DNA of 64,000 nt from Bacillus pumilus (GTDB lineage: Bacteria > Bacillota > Bacilli > Bacillales > Bacillaceae): the NCBI RefSeq assembly GCF_009937765.1, contig NZ_CP047089.1, forward strand, positions 124,001 to 188,000. Direction: 5' to 3'. A model generated the notes under the pieces. That model was not told the origin of the DNA. It saw nothing but the letters and a program-made list of their open reading frames with translations, and searched no databases. Below, piece by piece: positions 44,972-53,976 of this stretch. The position numbers were made by a program, and so were the translations under genes. Each line of letters opens with the position of its first letter. Within the stretch, counting starts at the first letter, position 1.

Positions 44972-46093
44972 TTATTTCCACACTTGATCCGCAATCTCAA
45001 TCACATGACGAAGCTTTTCCCATTGTTGCTCTTCTGTTAACAGATTGCCTTCCTCCGTTGAGGCGAAACCGCACTGTGGACTCAAGCAAATCTGGTTAAT
45101 GTCGACGTATTGAGCTGCTTCCTCGATTCTTTTTTGAATCTGTTCAGCCGGCTCAAGCTCACCGTATTTTGAAGTGACAAGGCCTAGTACGATTTGGAGG
45201 TTTGGGTTCTTCACATAGCGAAGGGGTTCAAAACCGCCAGAACGATCGTCGTCGAATTCTAAAAAGAGACCATCTACATCTAAGCCGGCAAAAATCGTTT
45301 CTGCCGCTGCTTCATAACCGCCTTCAGCTGCCCATGTCGATTTAAAGTTCCCACGGCAAATGTGCATAGTGATCACCAAGTCCTCTGGACGATCGGCAAC
45401 TGCTTCATTGATTGTTTTCGCAAATGACTCACGCAGTTCATCTTCTTCTCGGCCAAAGGCTTTGATTTGTTCATGCCCTTTTTCAGAAAAGAACACGGCC
45501 CATGCTGTATCATCCAGCTGTAGATAACGGCAGCCTGCATCATAAAAGGCACGGATGGCTTTCTTATATGCCTGTGCCACATCATGGTGGAATGCCTCTA
45601 GGCTGTCGTATACTCCTTCTTCAAGCTTTCCACGGAAAAAGAGCATATTTGGACTTGGAATCGTCATTTTAGCGGTATGATCACCAGCGATGCTGTGAAG
45701 GAATCGATAATCTTCCAGCATTGGATGATCTGTAAAATCGATCTTGCCCGTTACTTTGATTCCTCGCGCCTTTGTCGTCGTATTGTGGAATTGAATACCT
45801 TGATCTGCTTCAAATCCTTCAACTCCATCGAGTCCCTCAAGAAAGTCAAAATGCCACCAAGCACGTCTGAACTCTCCATCTGTGACAACCTCTAATCCAA
45901 TTTCCTTTTGTTTCTCCACAATACGAGTGATTTCTTCGTTTTCAATTTGTCGGAGTTGCTCTGCTGTCAGTGTACCGTCTGCCTTTTGCTTGCGTGCTTC
46001 CTTGATACGTTCTGAACGAAGTAAACTGCCTACTTGATCTGCGCGGAATGGCGGTTTCGTTGTTTTCTTTCCAATGGTTTGTACTTGTGTCAT
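44972..46093 (-). CDS. Cobalamin-independent methionine synthase-like protein (YxjG/YxjH family)
   Basis: 373 residues, GAAGGGAT ribosome site before ATG 46093. The protein resembles the C-terminal catalytic domain of MetE: ADQVGSLLRSERIKEAR, RCRYLQLDDTAW-like metal region (GCRYLQLDDTAWAVFF), ITMHICRGNF with a metal His, and the last Cys-containing LSPQCGFAS. It would methylate homocysteine or a related thiol, but without the folate-binding N-terminal half of MetE. B. subtilis YxjG and YxjH are of this size and are under SAM riboswitch control, as here. Confidence 0.9.
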   Translation of the reverse strand: MTQVQTIGKKTTKPPFRADQVGSLLRSERIKEARKQKADGTLTAEQLRQIENEEITRIVEKQKEIGLEVVTDGEFRRAWWHFDFLEGLDGVEGFEADQGIQFHNTTTKARGIKVTGKIDFTDHPMLEDYRFLHSIAGDHTAKMTIPSPNMLFFRGKLEEGVYDSLEAFHHDVAQAYKKAIRAFYDAGCRYLQLDDTAWAVFFSEKGHEQIKAFGREEDELRESFAKTINEAVADRPEDLVITMHICRGNFKSTWAAEGGYEAAAETIFAGLDVDGLFLEFDDDRSGGFEPLRYVKNPNLQIVLGLVTSKYGELEPAEQIQKRIEEAAQYVDINQICLSPQCGFASTEEGNLLTEEQQWEKLRHVIEIADQVWK

Positions 46094-46130
46094 ATTGAAT
46101 CCCTTCTTTCTACAGGTTAAAAATCAAATA

Positions 46131-46159
46131 AAAAAGCTCTTCCTTGGATAAGGAAGAGC
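46131..46159 (-). terminator. S-box expression-platform terminator
   Basis: Minus strand GCTCTTCCTT, ATCC loop, AAGGAAGAGC and T run; 10-bp stem. Confidence 0.9.
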
Positions 46160-46181
46160 ATCATATACTGAGAGAACTCTG

Positions 46182-46292
46182 CCTTATCTTCAAACAAGCA
46201 TCTGCTTGCTTAAGGAATTAGCACCATTCTGTTCCGAGGAACAGCGGTTGCCGGGTTTCACAGGGCCAGTCCCTCCACCACTCTTAATAAGG
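46182..46292 (-). ncRNA. SAM-I riboswitch (S-box)
   Basis: On the minus strand from 46292: CCTTATTAAGAG, GGTGGAGGGACTGGCCC, GAAACCCGGCAACC and GGTGCTAATTCC are the S-box consensus blocks, and ATAAGG closes P1 near 46182. SAM binding should favour the terminator at 46131-46159 and switch off the gene. Confidence 0.95.
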
Positions 46293-46373
46293 TTACCTTT
46301 GATTCAATTTTCTTAATAAACATAATTATTCAACTTTTACGAGAGAAAGTCAATGGTTTTTACAGTTAATTTT

Positions 46374-47693
46374 CTATATAAACAAATCAGCGACGAGAAC
46401 CCCCGCTAGTCCGACAAGTGAAAGAACGGTCACCATCAATGTCCACGTTTTAAAGGTTTGGGCCATGGACAGGTTAAAGTATTCTTTATAAATCCAGAAA
46501 CCCGCATCATTCACGTGAGAGAACGTAATGCTGCCGGCACCTGTTGCGATCACCATTAACTCTGGGCTCACACCTGTGAGTCCAATCAAAGGAGCAGAAA
46601 TGCCAGCCGCTGTGAGTCCGGCGACAGTGGCTGACCCTAAAGATACACGAAGGACCGCAGCAATCAACCAGGTGAGAAGCAGTGGCGAAAGTGTGCTTCC
46701 TTGCATGATTCCTGCAATGTATTGATCAACACCGCTATCAATGAGCACCTGTTTAAAGGCGCCGCCACCTGCAATAATTAATAAAATCATCGCAATAGAA
46801 CCGATAGAATCTGTGATTGATTTCATCACATCCTGCATGCCCTTTCCTCTGCCAAGTCCAAACGTGTAGATAGCAAGAAGAACGGAGATTAACAGTGCAA
46901 TCGCCGGCTCGCCTAAAAACTCAGCGGTTGGCAGTAATGGGGAAGACGGAAAGAAAATTTCTAAAACTGCTCTGAAAGTCATGAGCAATACAGGCAAAAC
47001 AGCGGTGAAAATGCTGATGCCGAAGCTTGGCATTTCTTCTTCTGTAAATTCCTTTGGATTAAATAAGTTCATTGGAATATGTGCGTGTAGCTGATCTTTT
47101 TTAAATAATTTCGTAAAGAGAAGTCCACCTACTAAAACAGCAGGAATCGCTAAAATAATCCCAACTAATAAGGTTTGTCCCATGTTTGCTTGAAAAACAT
47201 TTGCAATGGCAGTCGGCCCTGGGTGAGGAGGGAGGAAGCCATGTGTGGTGATGAGTGCAGCGACGAGCGGCATACCCACATAAAGCACAGGAAGTCTTGC
47301 AGCTTGAGCGATCGTAAAGACTAGTGGAATTAAGATAATGAATCCGGTTTCATAAAATAAAGCAATTCCGATCACAAACCCAGTCAGCATCGTTGCCCAT
47401 TGAATCTTTCCAATACCGAATCGATCAATGAGTGTCATCGCAATGCGCTGAGCTCCGCCCGAATCAGCCATCAATTTACCAAGCATCGCACCAAAACCGA
47501 GAACGAGTGCGAGATGCCCGAGCGTACTGCCGAGTCCTTTTTCGACGGAAGCAATCGCTTCAAGTGGTGACATTCCTTCTAAGACAGCGACAATTAAAGA
47601 AACAATAATCAAAGATATGAAAGCGTTTAACTTAAAGACAACCATAAGTAAAAGCAATAATAAAACGCCAAGTCCGATAAACACTAACGACAT
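46374..47693 (-). CDS. GntP-family organic/sugar acid permease
   Basis: 439 residues from ATG 47693 (GGAGGAAAGACC ahead). Same family marks as gntP at 3.4 kb: GAMLGKLMADSGGAQRIA, HGFLPPHPGPTAIA and TGAGSITFSHVNDAGFWIYKEYF. It has about 12-14 membrane helices. Being at the 3' end of the acid-sugar cluster with a DUF1537 kinase and a dehydrogenase, it likely imports an aldonate such as D-erythronate, L-threonate or D-glycerate-like acid. It is not a gluconate gene by context. Gap to the kinase gene is about 50 bp. Confidence 0.85.
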   Translation of the reverse strand: MSLVFIGLGVLLLLLLMVVFKLNAFISLIIVSLIVAVLEGMSPLEAIASVEKGLGSTLGHLALVLGFGAMLGKLMADSGGAQRIAMTLIDRFGIGKIQWATMLTGFVIGIALFYETGFIILIPLVFTIAQAARLPVLYVGMPLVAALITTHGFLPPHPGPTAIANVFQANMGQTLLVGIILAIPAVLVGGLLFTKLFKKDQLHAHIPMNLFNPKEFTEEEMPSFGISIFTAVLPVLLMTFRAVLEIFFPSSPLLPTAEFLGEPAIALLISVLLAIYTFGLGRGKGMQDVMKSITDSIGSIAMILLIIAGGGAFKQVLIDSGVDQYIAGIMQGSTLSPLLLTWLIAAVLRVSLGSATVAGLTAAGISAPLIGLTGVSPELMVIATGAGSITFSHVNDAGFWIYKEYFNLSMAQTFKTWTLMVTVLSLVGLAGVLVADLFI

Positions 47694-47744
47694 GGTCTTT
47701 CCTCCTTTGTGGTGCATAAAGGAGTGTATAAACACCCCTATGCT

Positions 47745-49166
47745 TTATCCTTCAAGTATGTCTACAGCTTCTTTTAACGTATTCCTTGAACCAACATTTC
47801 CCGGGAAAATCACATAAGACATGAAAGGGAATTTACTATCTTCACCTGTTTGCCAAACGGGAATGCCTGGTTTGATCTGCCCTGCTACGGTTGCGCGTTT
47901 CACGTGAAGTCCTCTAGTTCCAATATCACTGGAGGTAATGCCACCTTTGGCAATGAGATACTTAGGGCGAATTGTAAGACGCTGGACAATGCTTGTCACA
48001 GCATCACTAATTTTTACAGAGAGCTTTAATTCTTCCTCCTGACGATCATTCCCAAGGTCAAGCCGTTCTCTTCTTGTATAAACTGCAACAGATTGACCAG
48101 ATGCTAATAATGCTTCAGTTTGCTGAATCACACGGTCAATTTCTTGTTGAAATGCTTCAGGCTTCAGCACGAGGTGTGTATTGAATTCGATAAAAGCTAC
48201 CTCTTTATTTTGTTGAAGCGCTTTTAATTGATCTGTTGTCTTCTTCACATGAGAACCAATCATAATGAGACCACCGTGTGGGCTTTGTTCTTGTATCAAG
48301 TCATGTCTTGTTAATAAGGCACGATCCCCTATACCGCCAAGAACTTTTGTAAGTGCCGCTGCACTTCTGAACATAAGTTGCTTTCCTGCTTGAATGGCTT
48401 CTATGAGAGCAGTGACAAAGACTTTGACATCATCATAGTCCACAGCGTTTACAACCACTTTTTTAAAATCAGTCACACTCAAGAGCTGATTTTTTATTTG
48501 ATTCATTCGTAAAGCCCGTAGATCATCTAACGAAATGTAAGTGGTGTTCTCTTTCGTGAAAGATCCGTCTGACTTTTCTTCAATCCATTCTCCGAGATGA
48601 GATGACTGAAAGCCGAATGTGCGATCTTGTGCAAATTCTGTGTTACCAGCAGGAATTAATTCTTGTCCTTCTTGGACGTAATGAATATTGTTGATCGTCA
48701 AGCGTCCACCTTCTTGGAAAAAAGGAAGAAGGATTTCTCCATCGAATTGGCGGGAGCTTTGCTGTTCAATCGTGGTTCTGAGTACTTCTGTTTCCAGCGG
48801 GAAGTGTCCACGAAGAGTGGAATCTCCTCGGCTGACAATGATGAAATCCTGATCAAGCCGTTCCGCTACCTTTACAATTGTTGAAGCGATTGTTTCGTGT
48901 ACAGCGATCGTTTCCTTCTCAGTCATACTGCGAGAATTGGTCAAAATAAAAAACATGCGGCTGTCTTCAAGAAAACCAGCTTCGATGCTTTCTTCTGACC
49001 AATCGGTGAAAACAGAGACGCCATGTACGGTTTGAATCCCTGTTGGATCATCATCTAATACAATGACTTTATGATGAAAGCTGTTCAGTGCTTGTTCGTA
49101 TGCTGCTTGAATGATTTTTGAATCCGCTTTCGGAAGAGCATTCAGTATGTCAGTGCTTTTCTTCAT
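47745..49166 (-). CDS. Four-carbon acid sugar kinase (DUF1537/OtnK family)
   Basis: 473 residues from ATG 49166. N-terminal DUF1537 domain: VIVLDDDPTGIQTVHGVSVFTDW, and SRGDSTLRGHFPLETEVL, which is family-diagnostic. C-terminal nucleotide-binding domain: LIAKGGITSSDIGTRGLHVKRA and PGIPVW. The family phosphorylates 3-oxo-tetronates made by the dehydrogenase (L-threonate or D-erythronate pathways). The AAGGATGAG ribosome site lies over the stop region of the dehydrogenase gene, so the two are coupled. Confidence 0.85.
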   Translation of the reverse strand: MKKSTDILNALPKADSKIIQAAYEQALNSFHHKVIVLDDDPTGIQTVHGVSVFTDWSEESIEAGFLEDSRMFFILTNSRSMTEKETIAVHETIASTIVKVAERLDQDFIIVSRGDSTLRGHFPLETEVLRTTIEQQSSRQFDGEILLPFFQEGGRLTINNIHYVQEGQELIPAGNTEFAQDRTFGFQSSHLGEWIEEKSDGSFTKENTTYISLDDLRALRMNQIKNQLLSVTDFKKVVVNAVDYDDVKVFVTALIEAIQAGKQLMFRSAAALTKVLGGIGDRALLTRHDLIQEQSPHGGLIMIGSHVKKTTDQLKALQQNKEVAFIEFNTHLVLKPEAFQQEIDRVIQQTEALLASGQSVAVYTRRERLDLGNDRQEEELKLSVKISDAVTSIVQRLTIRPKYLIAKGGITSSDIGTRGLHVKRATVAGQIKPGIPVWQTGEDSKFPFMSYVIFPGNVGSRNTLKEAVDILEG

Positions 49167-49173
49167 AACCATC

Positions 49174-50067
49174 TCATCCTTTCTTCACTTCGACATGAGC
49201 CATTTTTTCGTAATATTGAACGATGCCGCCATGGTCAAGCCCAGATTTTCCGTCGGCTTTGAGCGCGTGGAAGATTTCGAGCAGCTGGCTAGAAAGAGGG
49301 AGAGGAACGCCGATATCGTGAGCCGTTTCCATCACATTGGTTAAATCCTTTAAGTTAATGTCGATACGTCCGCCTGGTTCAAAGTTACGTTCTAAGATGA
49401 GAGGGACTTTTGCATCAAGAACGGCACTTCCTGCCAGCCCACCGCGAATAGCTTCATACATTTTGTCAATGGCAATGCCCGATTTAGCAGCAAGAACGAG
49501 CGCCTCGGACATAGCGGCAATATTTAAGTTGACGATGATTTGATTGGCGAGCTTCGCTGTTGTTCCGCTCCCATTTGTGCCAACTAATACAACCTCTGTG
49601 CCCATCGCAAGCAGGACATCCTTCACTTGCTCAAAGATGGCTTCTTCGCCGCCAGCCATGATGGCAAGTGTTCCGTCTATTGCCTTCGGTTCTCCTCCGC
49701 TGACAGGTGCGTCGATAAATTCCACCTGATGCTGTTTTGTAAGAGCAGCTAAAGCTCTAGAAGTAACAGGGGAAATTGAGCTCATATCTACGACAATCGT
49801 TCCAGGTTTAGCTGTAGTTAAAATGCCATGATCACCTGAAACAACAGCCTCTACGTGCTCTCCTTTAGGAAGCATTGTGATAATGATATCGCTTTCAGAA
49901 GCGGCATCAGCTGCTGAAACAGCACCTTTTGCTCCGGCTTTTTGTAACGCTTGAATCGCTTCCTCATTTAGATCGAAAACAGTCACAGTATGACCGGCTT
50001 TTAATAGATTAAGTGCCATAGGCTTTCCCATAATACCTAATCCAATGAATCCAAGTTTCTTTGTCAC
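49174..50067 (-). CDS. 3-hydroxyacid (tetronate) dehydrogenase, 6-phosphogluconate dehydrogenase-like family
   Basis: 297 residues, GTG start 50067 eight bases after GGAGG. NAD-binding GLGIMGKPMALNLLKAGHTV, substrate loop DAPVSGGEPKA and catalytic Lys in KLANQIIV mark the beta-hydroxyacid dehydrogenase superfamily (GarR/LtnD). With the DUF1537 kinase next to it, L-threonate or D-erythronate 2-dehydrogenase is the most likely activity; tartronate semialdehyde reductase is the alternative. First gene of the minus-strand operon; regulator upstream. Confidence 0.85.
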   Translation of the reverse strand: MTKKLGFIGLGIMGKPMALNLLKAGHTVTVFDLNEEAIQALQKAGAKGAVSAADAASESDIIITMLPKGEHVEAVVSGDHGILTTAKPGTIVVDMSSISPVTSRALAALTKQHQVEFIDAPVSGGEPKAIDGTLAIMAGGEEAIFEQVKDVLLAMGTEVVLVGTNGSGTTAKLANQIIVNLNIAAMSEALVLAAKSGIAIDKMYEAIRGGLAGSAVLDAKVPLILERNFEPGGRIDINLKDLTNVMETAHDIGVPLPLSSQLLEIFHALKADGKSGLDHGGIVQYYEKMAHVEVKKG

Positions 50068-50096
50068 ATTGAACGCCTCCTATATAGAAAACCCTT

Positions 50097-50137
50097 ACAA
50101 AGAGCGCTTTCTTTTTCATTTGTTAGTATATATACTA
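50097..50137 (-). promoter_or_regulatory. Operator and cre-like region of the acid-sugar operon
   Basis: TAGTATATATACTA (50124-50137) is a perfect 14-bp palindrome, probably the site of the RpiR regulator. Between it and the gene AGAAAGCGCTCTTT (about 50102-50115, minus strand) has a strong cre core AAAGCGCT, though it misses the outer bases. Confidence 0.5.
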
Positions 50138-50230
50138 TCTTATTTATTTGATAGTAGGAAATAAACTATTGTTCATTTAATGTACATGACGTGATAGGAA
50201 CGTGTCAACGGAAAATATGAGAAAAGTCAC

Positions 50231-50261
50231 AAAAAAAGACCGGAATCAGCTCCGGCCTTTT
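50231..50261 (-). terminator. Terminator of the second RpiR gene
   Basis: Minus strand AAAAGGCCGGA...TCCGGTCTTTTTTT, stem of about 8-10 bp. Confidence 0.8.
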
Positions 50262-50265
50262 GCGT

Positions 50266-51126
50266 TCATGTTTTATTTTTAGCTACGGCTAATCGAGATC
50301 TTTTCACATTTTCAATGGCATTTGATCCTAGTTCTAAAACAGCGGCAACGTATAGTACATCGATGATCACAAGCTGGTTAATACGGGAGATCATGGAGTC
50401 AGATCGATAGGTTGTCTCCCTAGAAGAACTGAGCAGATGAAAGTCAGATCGCTTTGCGAGTTCTGATTTCGGATAGCTAGTGATAGAGGCAATTTTTGCT
50501 CCCTTTTCTTTAGCAAATTGCACGGCATCGAGAATTTCTCTACTCTCTCCTGAATGGGAGATCGCAACGATAAAATCGTGTTCCGTGGCGTGAGTTGCAA
50601 TCATGTTCATCATATGCGGATCACTGCATAGACTTACTTCAAAACCAAGCTGGAGGAACTTATGATAAGCATCCCCGGCAATAAAGCTGGACGCACCGGC
50701 TCCAAAAAAGACGGTTTTATGTGCCTGTTTCATTTGTTCAATAAATTGCGTGACGGCATGGTCTTCTACTATATGTTTCATATCTTGAATAGAGTTTGTT
50801 GTTAACTCTATGACCTTATGTTTAATGTCAGCTACACTATCGGATGCCTCGATTTCACCGTATATGGATTGGGGTGTATTGGTTGCTATATCCTGTGCGA
50901 CATGGACACGAAACACTTGGTATGATTCATAACCAATTTTCCGTAGAAACCGAAAGATCGTCGTTTCACTTGTATTGCATTCAGAAGCGAGTGCACTAAT
51001 GGAATGAAGCACAACCTTCTGAGGGTTTTCTAAAATGTAATTGGCAATCTTTTTCTGGGTCGGAGACAAACTATGAAACGTCGTCCGAATGTGACTAAAA
51101 ATATTCTCTTCTATGATAAACACCAC
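50266..51126 (-). CDS. MurR/RpiR-family regulator of the acid-sugar operon
   Basis: 286 residues. N-terminal HTH (IANYILENPQKVVLHSISAL, CNTSETTIFRFLRKIGYESY) and C-terminal SIS domain (FFGAGASSFIAGDAYHKF, ISHSGESREILDA). Start GTG at 51126; no good ribosome site is visible, so the N-terminus is uncertain by a few residues. It lies upstream of the dehydrogenase-kinase-permease operon, in the same direction, with its own terminator. It probably senses a phosphorylated tetronate. Confidence 0.85.
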   Translation of the reverse strand: MVFIIEENIFSHIRTTFHSLSPTQKKIANYILENPQKVVLHSISALASECNTSETTIFRFLRKIGYESYQVFRVHVAQDIATNTPQSIYGEIEASDSVADIKHKVIELTTNSIQDMKHIVEDHAVTQFIEQMKQAHKTVFFGAGASSFIAGDAYHKFLQLGFEVSLCSDPHMMNMIATHATEHDFIVAISHSGESREILDAVQFAKEKGAKIASITSYPKSELAKRSDFHLLSSSRETTYRSDSMISRINQLVIIDVLYVAAVLELGSNAIENVKRSRLAVAKNKT

Positions 51127-51287
51127 ACTTCTTCATCTAGCATTCTACATTAAGCATACAGGAACTTATGAAAACGGTAAACAAACCCGAAGTGGGAAAA
51201 TGAAGAATAATATGGAAATACTGCTTCTTTTGGTTCTTTTGTCATGGTATACTCAATTGGTAATAGACAAAAATGGGGGTTTTTACT

Positions 51288-51965
51288 ATGACAATGAAAA
51301 AAGGCCTAACAATCAGTCTGCTCATTTTTTCACTGATTGTTTCGTTGTTTGCGCCAGTTGGATCTGCGGATGCCAAACAAGCAAAAAAAGCGAAAGTAAG
51401 CACACATTATTATAAAAAGAAAAAAACGTTTAAATATGCACAGGTGAAAAACCTAAGTAAGGCGCATATGAAAACCATCAATCGTGATTTAAAAGAAGAC
51501 ATCGCATTCTCTTATTCTACTTATTTATACTTAAAGGACGAAGCGAAAAAGGATGGCTTTGGGAAGATCACGTACGAAAGATCGTTTAAAACGAAATTTA
51601 ACAATGGGAAGAAACTCAGTATCTTAAACTATGATTACATGAATGATGGTGGAATGCACGGCGATACGATGGTTTCCAGCATGAACTATGTGCTAACGAA
51701 GAAAAAGACAAAGCAAGTATTCTTGACAGACGTTGTGAAAACAAAGAAAAAGCGTACGAAAGTAAGAGATTATATTTATAACTACACAAAGAAACATAAG
51801 AGCAAATTCTATGCGAACCTGAAAAAAAGAGACATTGAAATCAACTACAACACGCAGTATTACTTTACGAAAAAGGGAATTGCTGTTGTCTTCCAGCCAT
51901 ATGAGATTTCACCTTACTATGTAGGGATACCGGTGATTCAAGTTCCTGCGAAAGTATATAAATAA
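51288..51965 (+). CDS. Secreted DUF3298-domain protein
   Basis: 225 residues from ATG 51288 (GGGGG upstream). Signal peptide: basic MTMKKGL, hydrophobic ISLLIFSLIVSLFAPVG, cleavage near SADAK. A Lys-rich linker follows. The C-terminal DUF3298 domain has the family pattern: NDGGMHGDTMVSSMNYVL, FLTDVV, and GIAVVFQPYEISPYYVGIPVI. The same domain is found in RsiV and PdaC, where it binds lysozyme or peptidoglycan. No catalytic domain is attached, so a wall-binding or inhibitor role is possible. Confidence 0.82.
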   Translation: MTMKKGLTISLLIFSLIVSLFAPVGSADAKQAKKAKVSTHYYKKKKTFKYAQVKNLSKAHMKTINRDLKEDIAFSYSTYLYLKDEAKKDGFGKITYERSFKTKFNNGKKLSILNYDYMNDGGMHGDTMVSSMNYVLTKKKTKQVFLTDVVKTKKKRTKVRDYIYNYTKKHKSKFYANLKKRDIEINYNTQYYFTKKGIAVVFQPYEISPYYVGIPVIQVPAKVYK

Positions 51966-51968
51966 AAA

Positions 51969-52047
51969 GAAAAACGACCACTGTATTTGGTCGTTTTTTT
52001 GCTATTTACTCAATGAAAAAGAGCCCCTGATGAGGCTCTTTTTTTAG
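51969..52047. terminator. Two adjacent terminators between convergent genes
   Basis: AAAAACGACCA / TGGTCGTTTTTTT (51969-52000) serves the DUF3298 gene. AAAAAGAGCCCC... GGCTCTTTTTTT (52016-52047) is symmetrical and also serves the minus-strand small gene. Confidence 0.85.
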
Positions 52048-52049
52048 AT

Positions 52050-52229
52050 TTATACTTGTTTAGGTGCCTCGTTTAGTGGGTGACGGCGTTTTCCGTTGTA
52101 GTGGCGGCGCATACGAAAGATTTCAAACTCCGAAAGCTCTGCGCTTTTTCGTTTTGGTGTGCGGTTATCTTTTTTGAAAGAGAATAGTAAGTAGCAGCAA
52201 AGTGAAGCGATAATCAATAAAATCATCAT
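52050..52229 (-). CDS. Small membrane protein, 59 residues
   Basis: From ATG 52229 (GGAGG eight bases ahead): a hydrophobic helix MMILLIIASLCCYLLF, then a strongly basic tail (KKDNRTPKRKS... RMRRHYNGKRRH). The codons before this start are inside the ribosome site region. One-pass membrane protein with a cytoplasmic positive tail. I do not recognise it. A CodY-like box lies about 220 bp upstream. Confidence 0.6.
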   Translation of the reverse strand: MMILLIIASLCCYLLFSFKKDNRTPKRKSAELSEFEIFRMRRHYNGKRRHPLNEAPKQV

Positions 52230-52451
52230 ATGACATTCCTCCAATTCATCCTATTCTTTAAGTGTAGACAGGGTGAGTGATGTTTATAACTGAAAATAAG
52301 CAGCAGAATCGGTTTAGTTCTTAAGATTTAGGTGATCTGCTAATTTAGGTCTAAAATACTGGTTGTTTTTAACTATTATATTTCCAGTTATTGCACTCGT
52401 CAAGAAGAATTTTTCTGGGGTTGTCTCTATTAGTACGAATAAGTGTCATAA

Positions 52452-52466
52452 AAGTTTCAGAAAATT
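52452..52466 (-). promoter_or_regulatory. Candidate CodY box
   Basis: AAGTTTCAGAAAATT matches the CodY consensus AATTTTCWGAAAATT at 14 of 15 positions. It lies between the small membrane gene start (52229) and the pepT terminator. The rest of the 52230-52480 gap shows nothing I can name. Confidence 0.5.
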
Positions 52467-52479
52467 GTAAACTTTTATT

Positions 52480-52507
52480 AAAAAACCGTTCCCGAACAGG
52501 AACGGTT
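52480..52507 (-). terminator. pepT terminator
   Basis: Minus strand AACCGTTCC / GGAACGGTT 9-bp stem, six-base loop, T run. Confidence 0.85.
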
Positions 52508-52517
52508 GTAAACATAT

Positions 52518-53750
52518 CTATGCTTTTTCTTCAAATAAACGGGCGATTTCTACGATAACTTCTGTTGCTTTCACCATGTTCTCGACAGAAATAAATTCAT
52601 ATTTACCGTGGAAGTTTTCCCCGCCAGTAAAGATGTTTGGCGTTGGAAGACCTTTATATGAAAGCTGGGAGCCATCTGTACCGCCGCGGATTGGTTCGAT
52701 CACAGGTGTCACTGAGCGGTTTTCCATTGCTTCATGGGCAATATCCACAATGTGTTTCACCGGCTCAATTTTTTCTCTCATATTATAATATTGATCTTGA
52801 ATTTTGAGATTGATGCTGTTTTCTCCGTAAATGGCTTTTAAGTCACTTGCTATTTTTTCAAATAGTGCTTTGCGATCGTTAAATTTGTCTTTATCAAAAT
52901 CACGAATAATATATTGAAGCTCTGCTTCTTCGACTTCTCCTACAAACTTCGTGAGATGGAAAAACCCTTCATAGCCTTCTGTGTATTCCGGTGATTCATC
53001 AGATGGTAGCTTGTTGTGGAAGAGCATCCCAATCTTCGCAGCGCTGACCATTTTGTCTTTTGCTGTCCCAGGGTGGACATTGTTTCCTTTAATTGATACT
53101 TTCGCACCTGCTGCGTTAAAGCTTTCATATTGCAGCTCCCCGAGTGGTCCTCCGTCAATTGTATACGCATAGGAAGCGCCAAAGGCTTCCACATCAAATT
53201 TGTGCGGCCCTCTGCCAATCTCTTCATCTGGTGTAAAGGCGACGCGAATTTTGCCATGCTTGATTTCTGGATGCTCAATTAAGTAATGCATAGCGGTCAT
53301 AATTTCTGCGATACCTGCTTTGTTATCCGCACCAAGTAAGGTTGTGCCATCTGTTGTGATTAGCGTATGTCCTTGATACTTTTGTAAATTTGGAAACTGT
53401 GTTGGAGATAAAACGATATGTAAATCTTCATTTAAGGTGATGTCGCCGCCTTGATAGTTTTCATGAAGCTGCGGTTTTACATTTTTTCCGGTGAAGTCAG
53501 TCGCTGTGTCGATGTGAGCCAGGAAGCCAATAGTCGGCACGTCTTTGTCTGTGTTAGACGGGATCGTCCCCATGACATATCCGTTTTCATCCATTGTTAC
53601 TTCTTGAATCCCGATGGATTTCATTTCTTCAACTAGTTGTCTAGCTAAGTTCAACTGTCCTTCAGTTGATGGGCAACTTTCCTTATCTGCATCCGACTGT
53701 GTATCTACCTTCACATAACTTGTGAATCGCTGAATCATTTCTTCTTTCAT
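52518..53750 (-). CDS. pepT: Peptidase T (tripeptide aminopeptidase)
   Basis: 410 residues from ATG 53750 (AAGGAGTGACG upstream), equal to B. subtilis PepT. M20B zinc peptidase that removes the N-terminal residue of tripeptides. Metal-binding and catalytic motifs: [11 protein letters not shown] (first His-x-Asp), [12 protein letters not shown] (bridging Asp), [14 protein letters not shown] (catalytic Glu-Glu) and [23 protein letters not shown] is the later active site loop. Monocistronic, possibly under CodY or similar. Confidence 0.95.
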   Translation of the reverse strand: MKEEMIQRFTSYVKVDTQSDADKESCPSTEGQLNLARQLVEEMKSIGIQEVTMDENGYVMGTIPSNTDKDVPTIGFLAHIDTATDFTGKNVKPQLHENYQGGDITLNEDLHIVLSPTQFPNLQKYQGHTLITTDGTTLLGADNKAGIAEIMTAMHYLIEHPEIKHGKIRVAFTPDEEIGRGPHKFDVEAFGASYAYTIDGGPLGELQYESFNAAGAKVSIKGNNVHPGTAKDKMVSAAKIGMLFHNKLPSDESPEYTEGYEGFFHLTKFVGEVEEAELQYIIRDFDKDKFNDRKALFEKIASDLKAIYGENSINLKIQDQYYNMREKIEPVKHIVDIAHEAMENRSVTPVIEPIRGGTDGSQLSYKGLPTPNIFTGGENFHGKYEFISVENMVKATEVIVEIARLFEEKA

Positions 53751-53914
53751 GTATACGTCACTCCTTTTGTAGAATACGTTCATTTTATCACGTCTTGAAT
53801 GCGCTTCATAACAAGAAAGGCTTTCTCTGGCAATTAGAGAGGAAAAAGACCTACTTTCATTTTATGATGTGTTGAATGGTTCTTTAGGGTGATTTTTTTG
53901 GGTGTCTTTTTATT

Positions 53915-53920
53915 TATAAT
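53915..53920 (+). promoter_or_regulatory. -10 element before the yfjA-like gene
   Basis: TATAAT, in a T-rich region GGTGTCTTTTTATTTATAATGAGG. A TCTTT before the -10 resembles those before the ywqH genes, but similarity is weak. Confidence 0.4.
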
Positions 53921-53976
53921 GAGGACATATAAAATCATCCATTTGTACGTTAAATTGGGAGAAAGGGGTGCGAAAG

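Noticed and set aside
44779-45099. 106-codon plus-strand frame
   Set aside because: Starts inside the 176-bp repeat and runs into the opposite strand of the methionine synthase-like gene; no ribosome site.
51113-51415. 100-codon plus-strand frame before the DUF3298 gene
   Set aside because: No ribosome site; the secreted protein frame from 51288 has one and a signal peptide.
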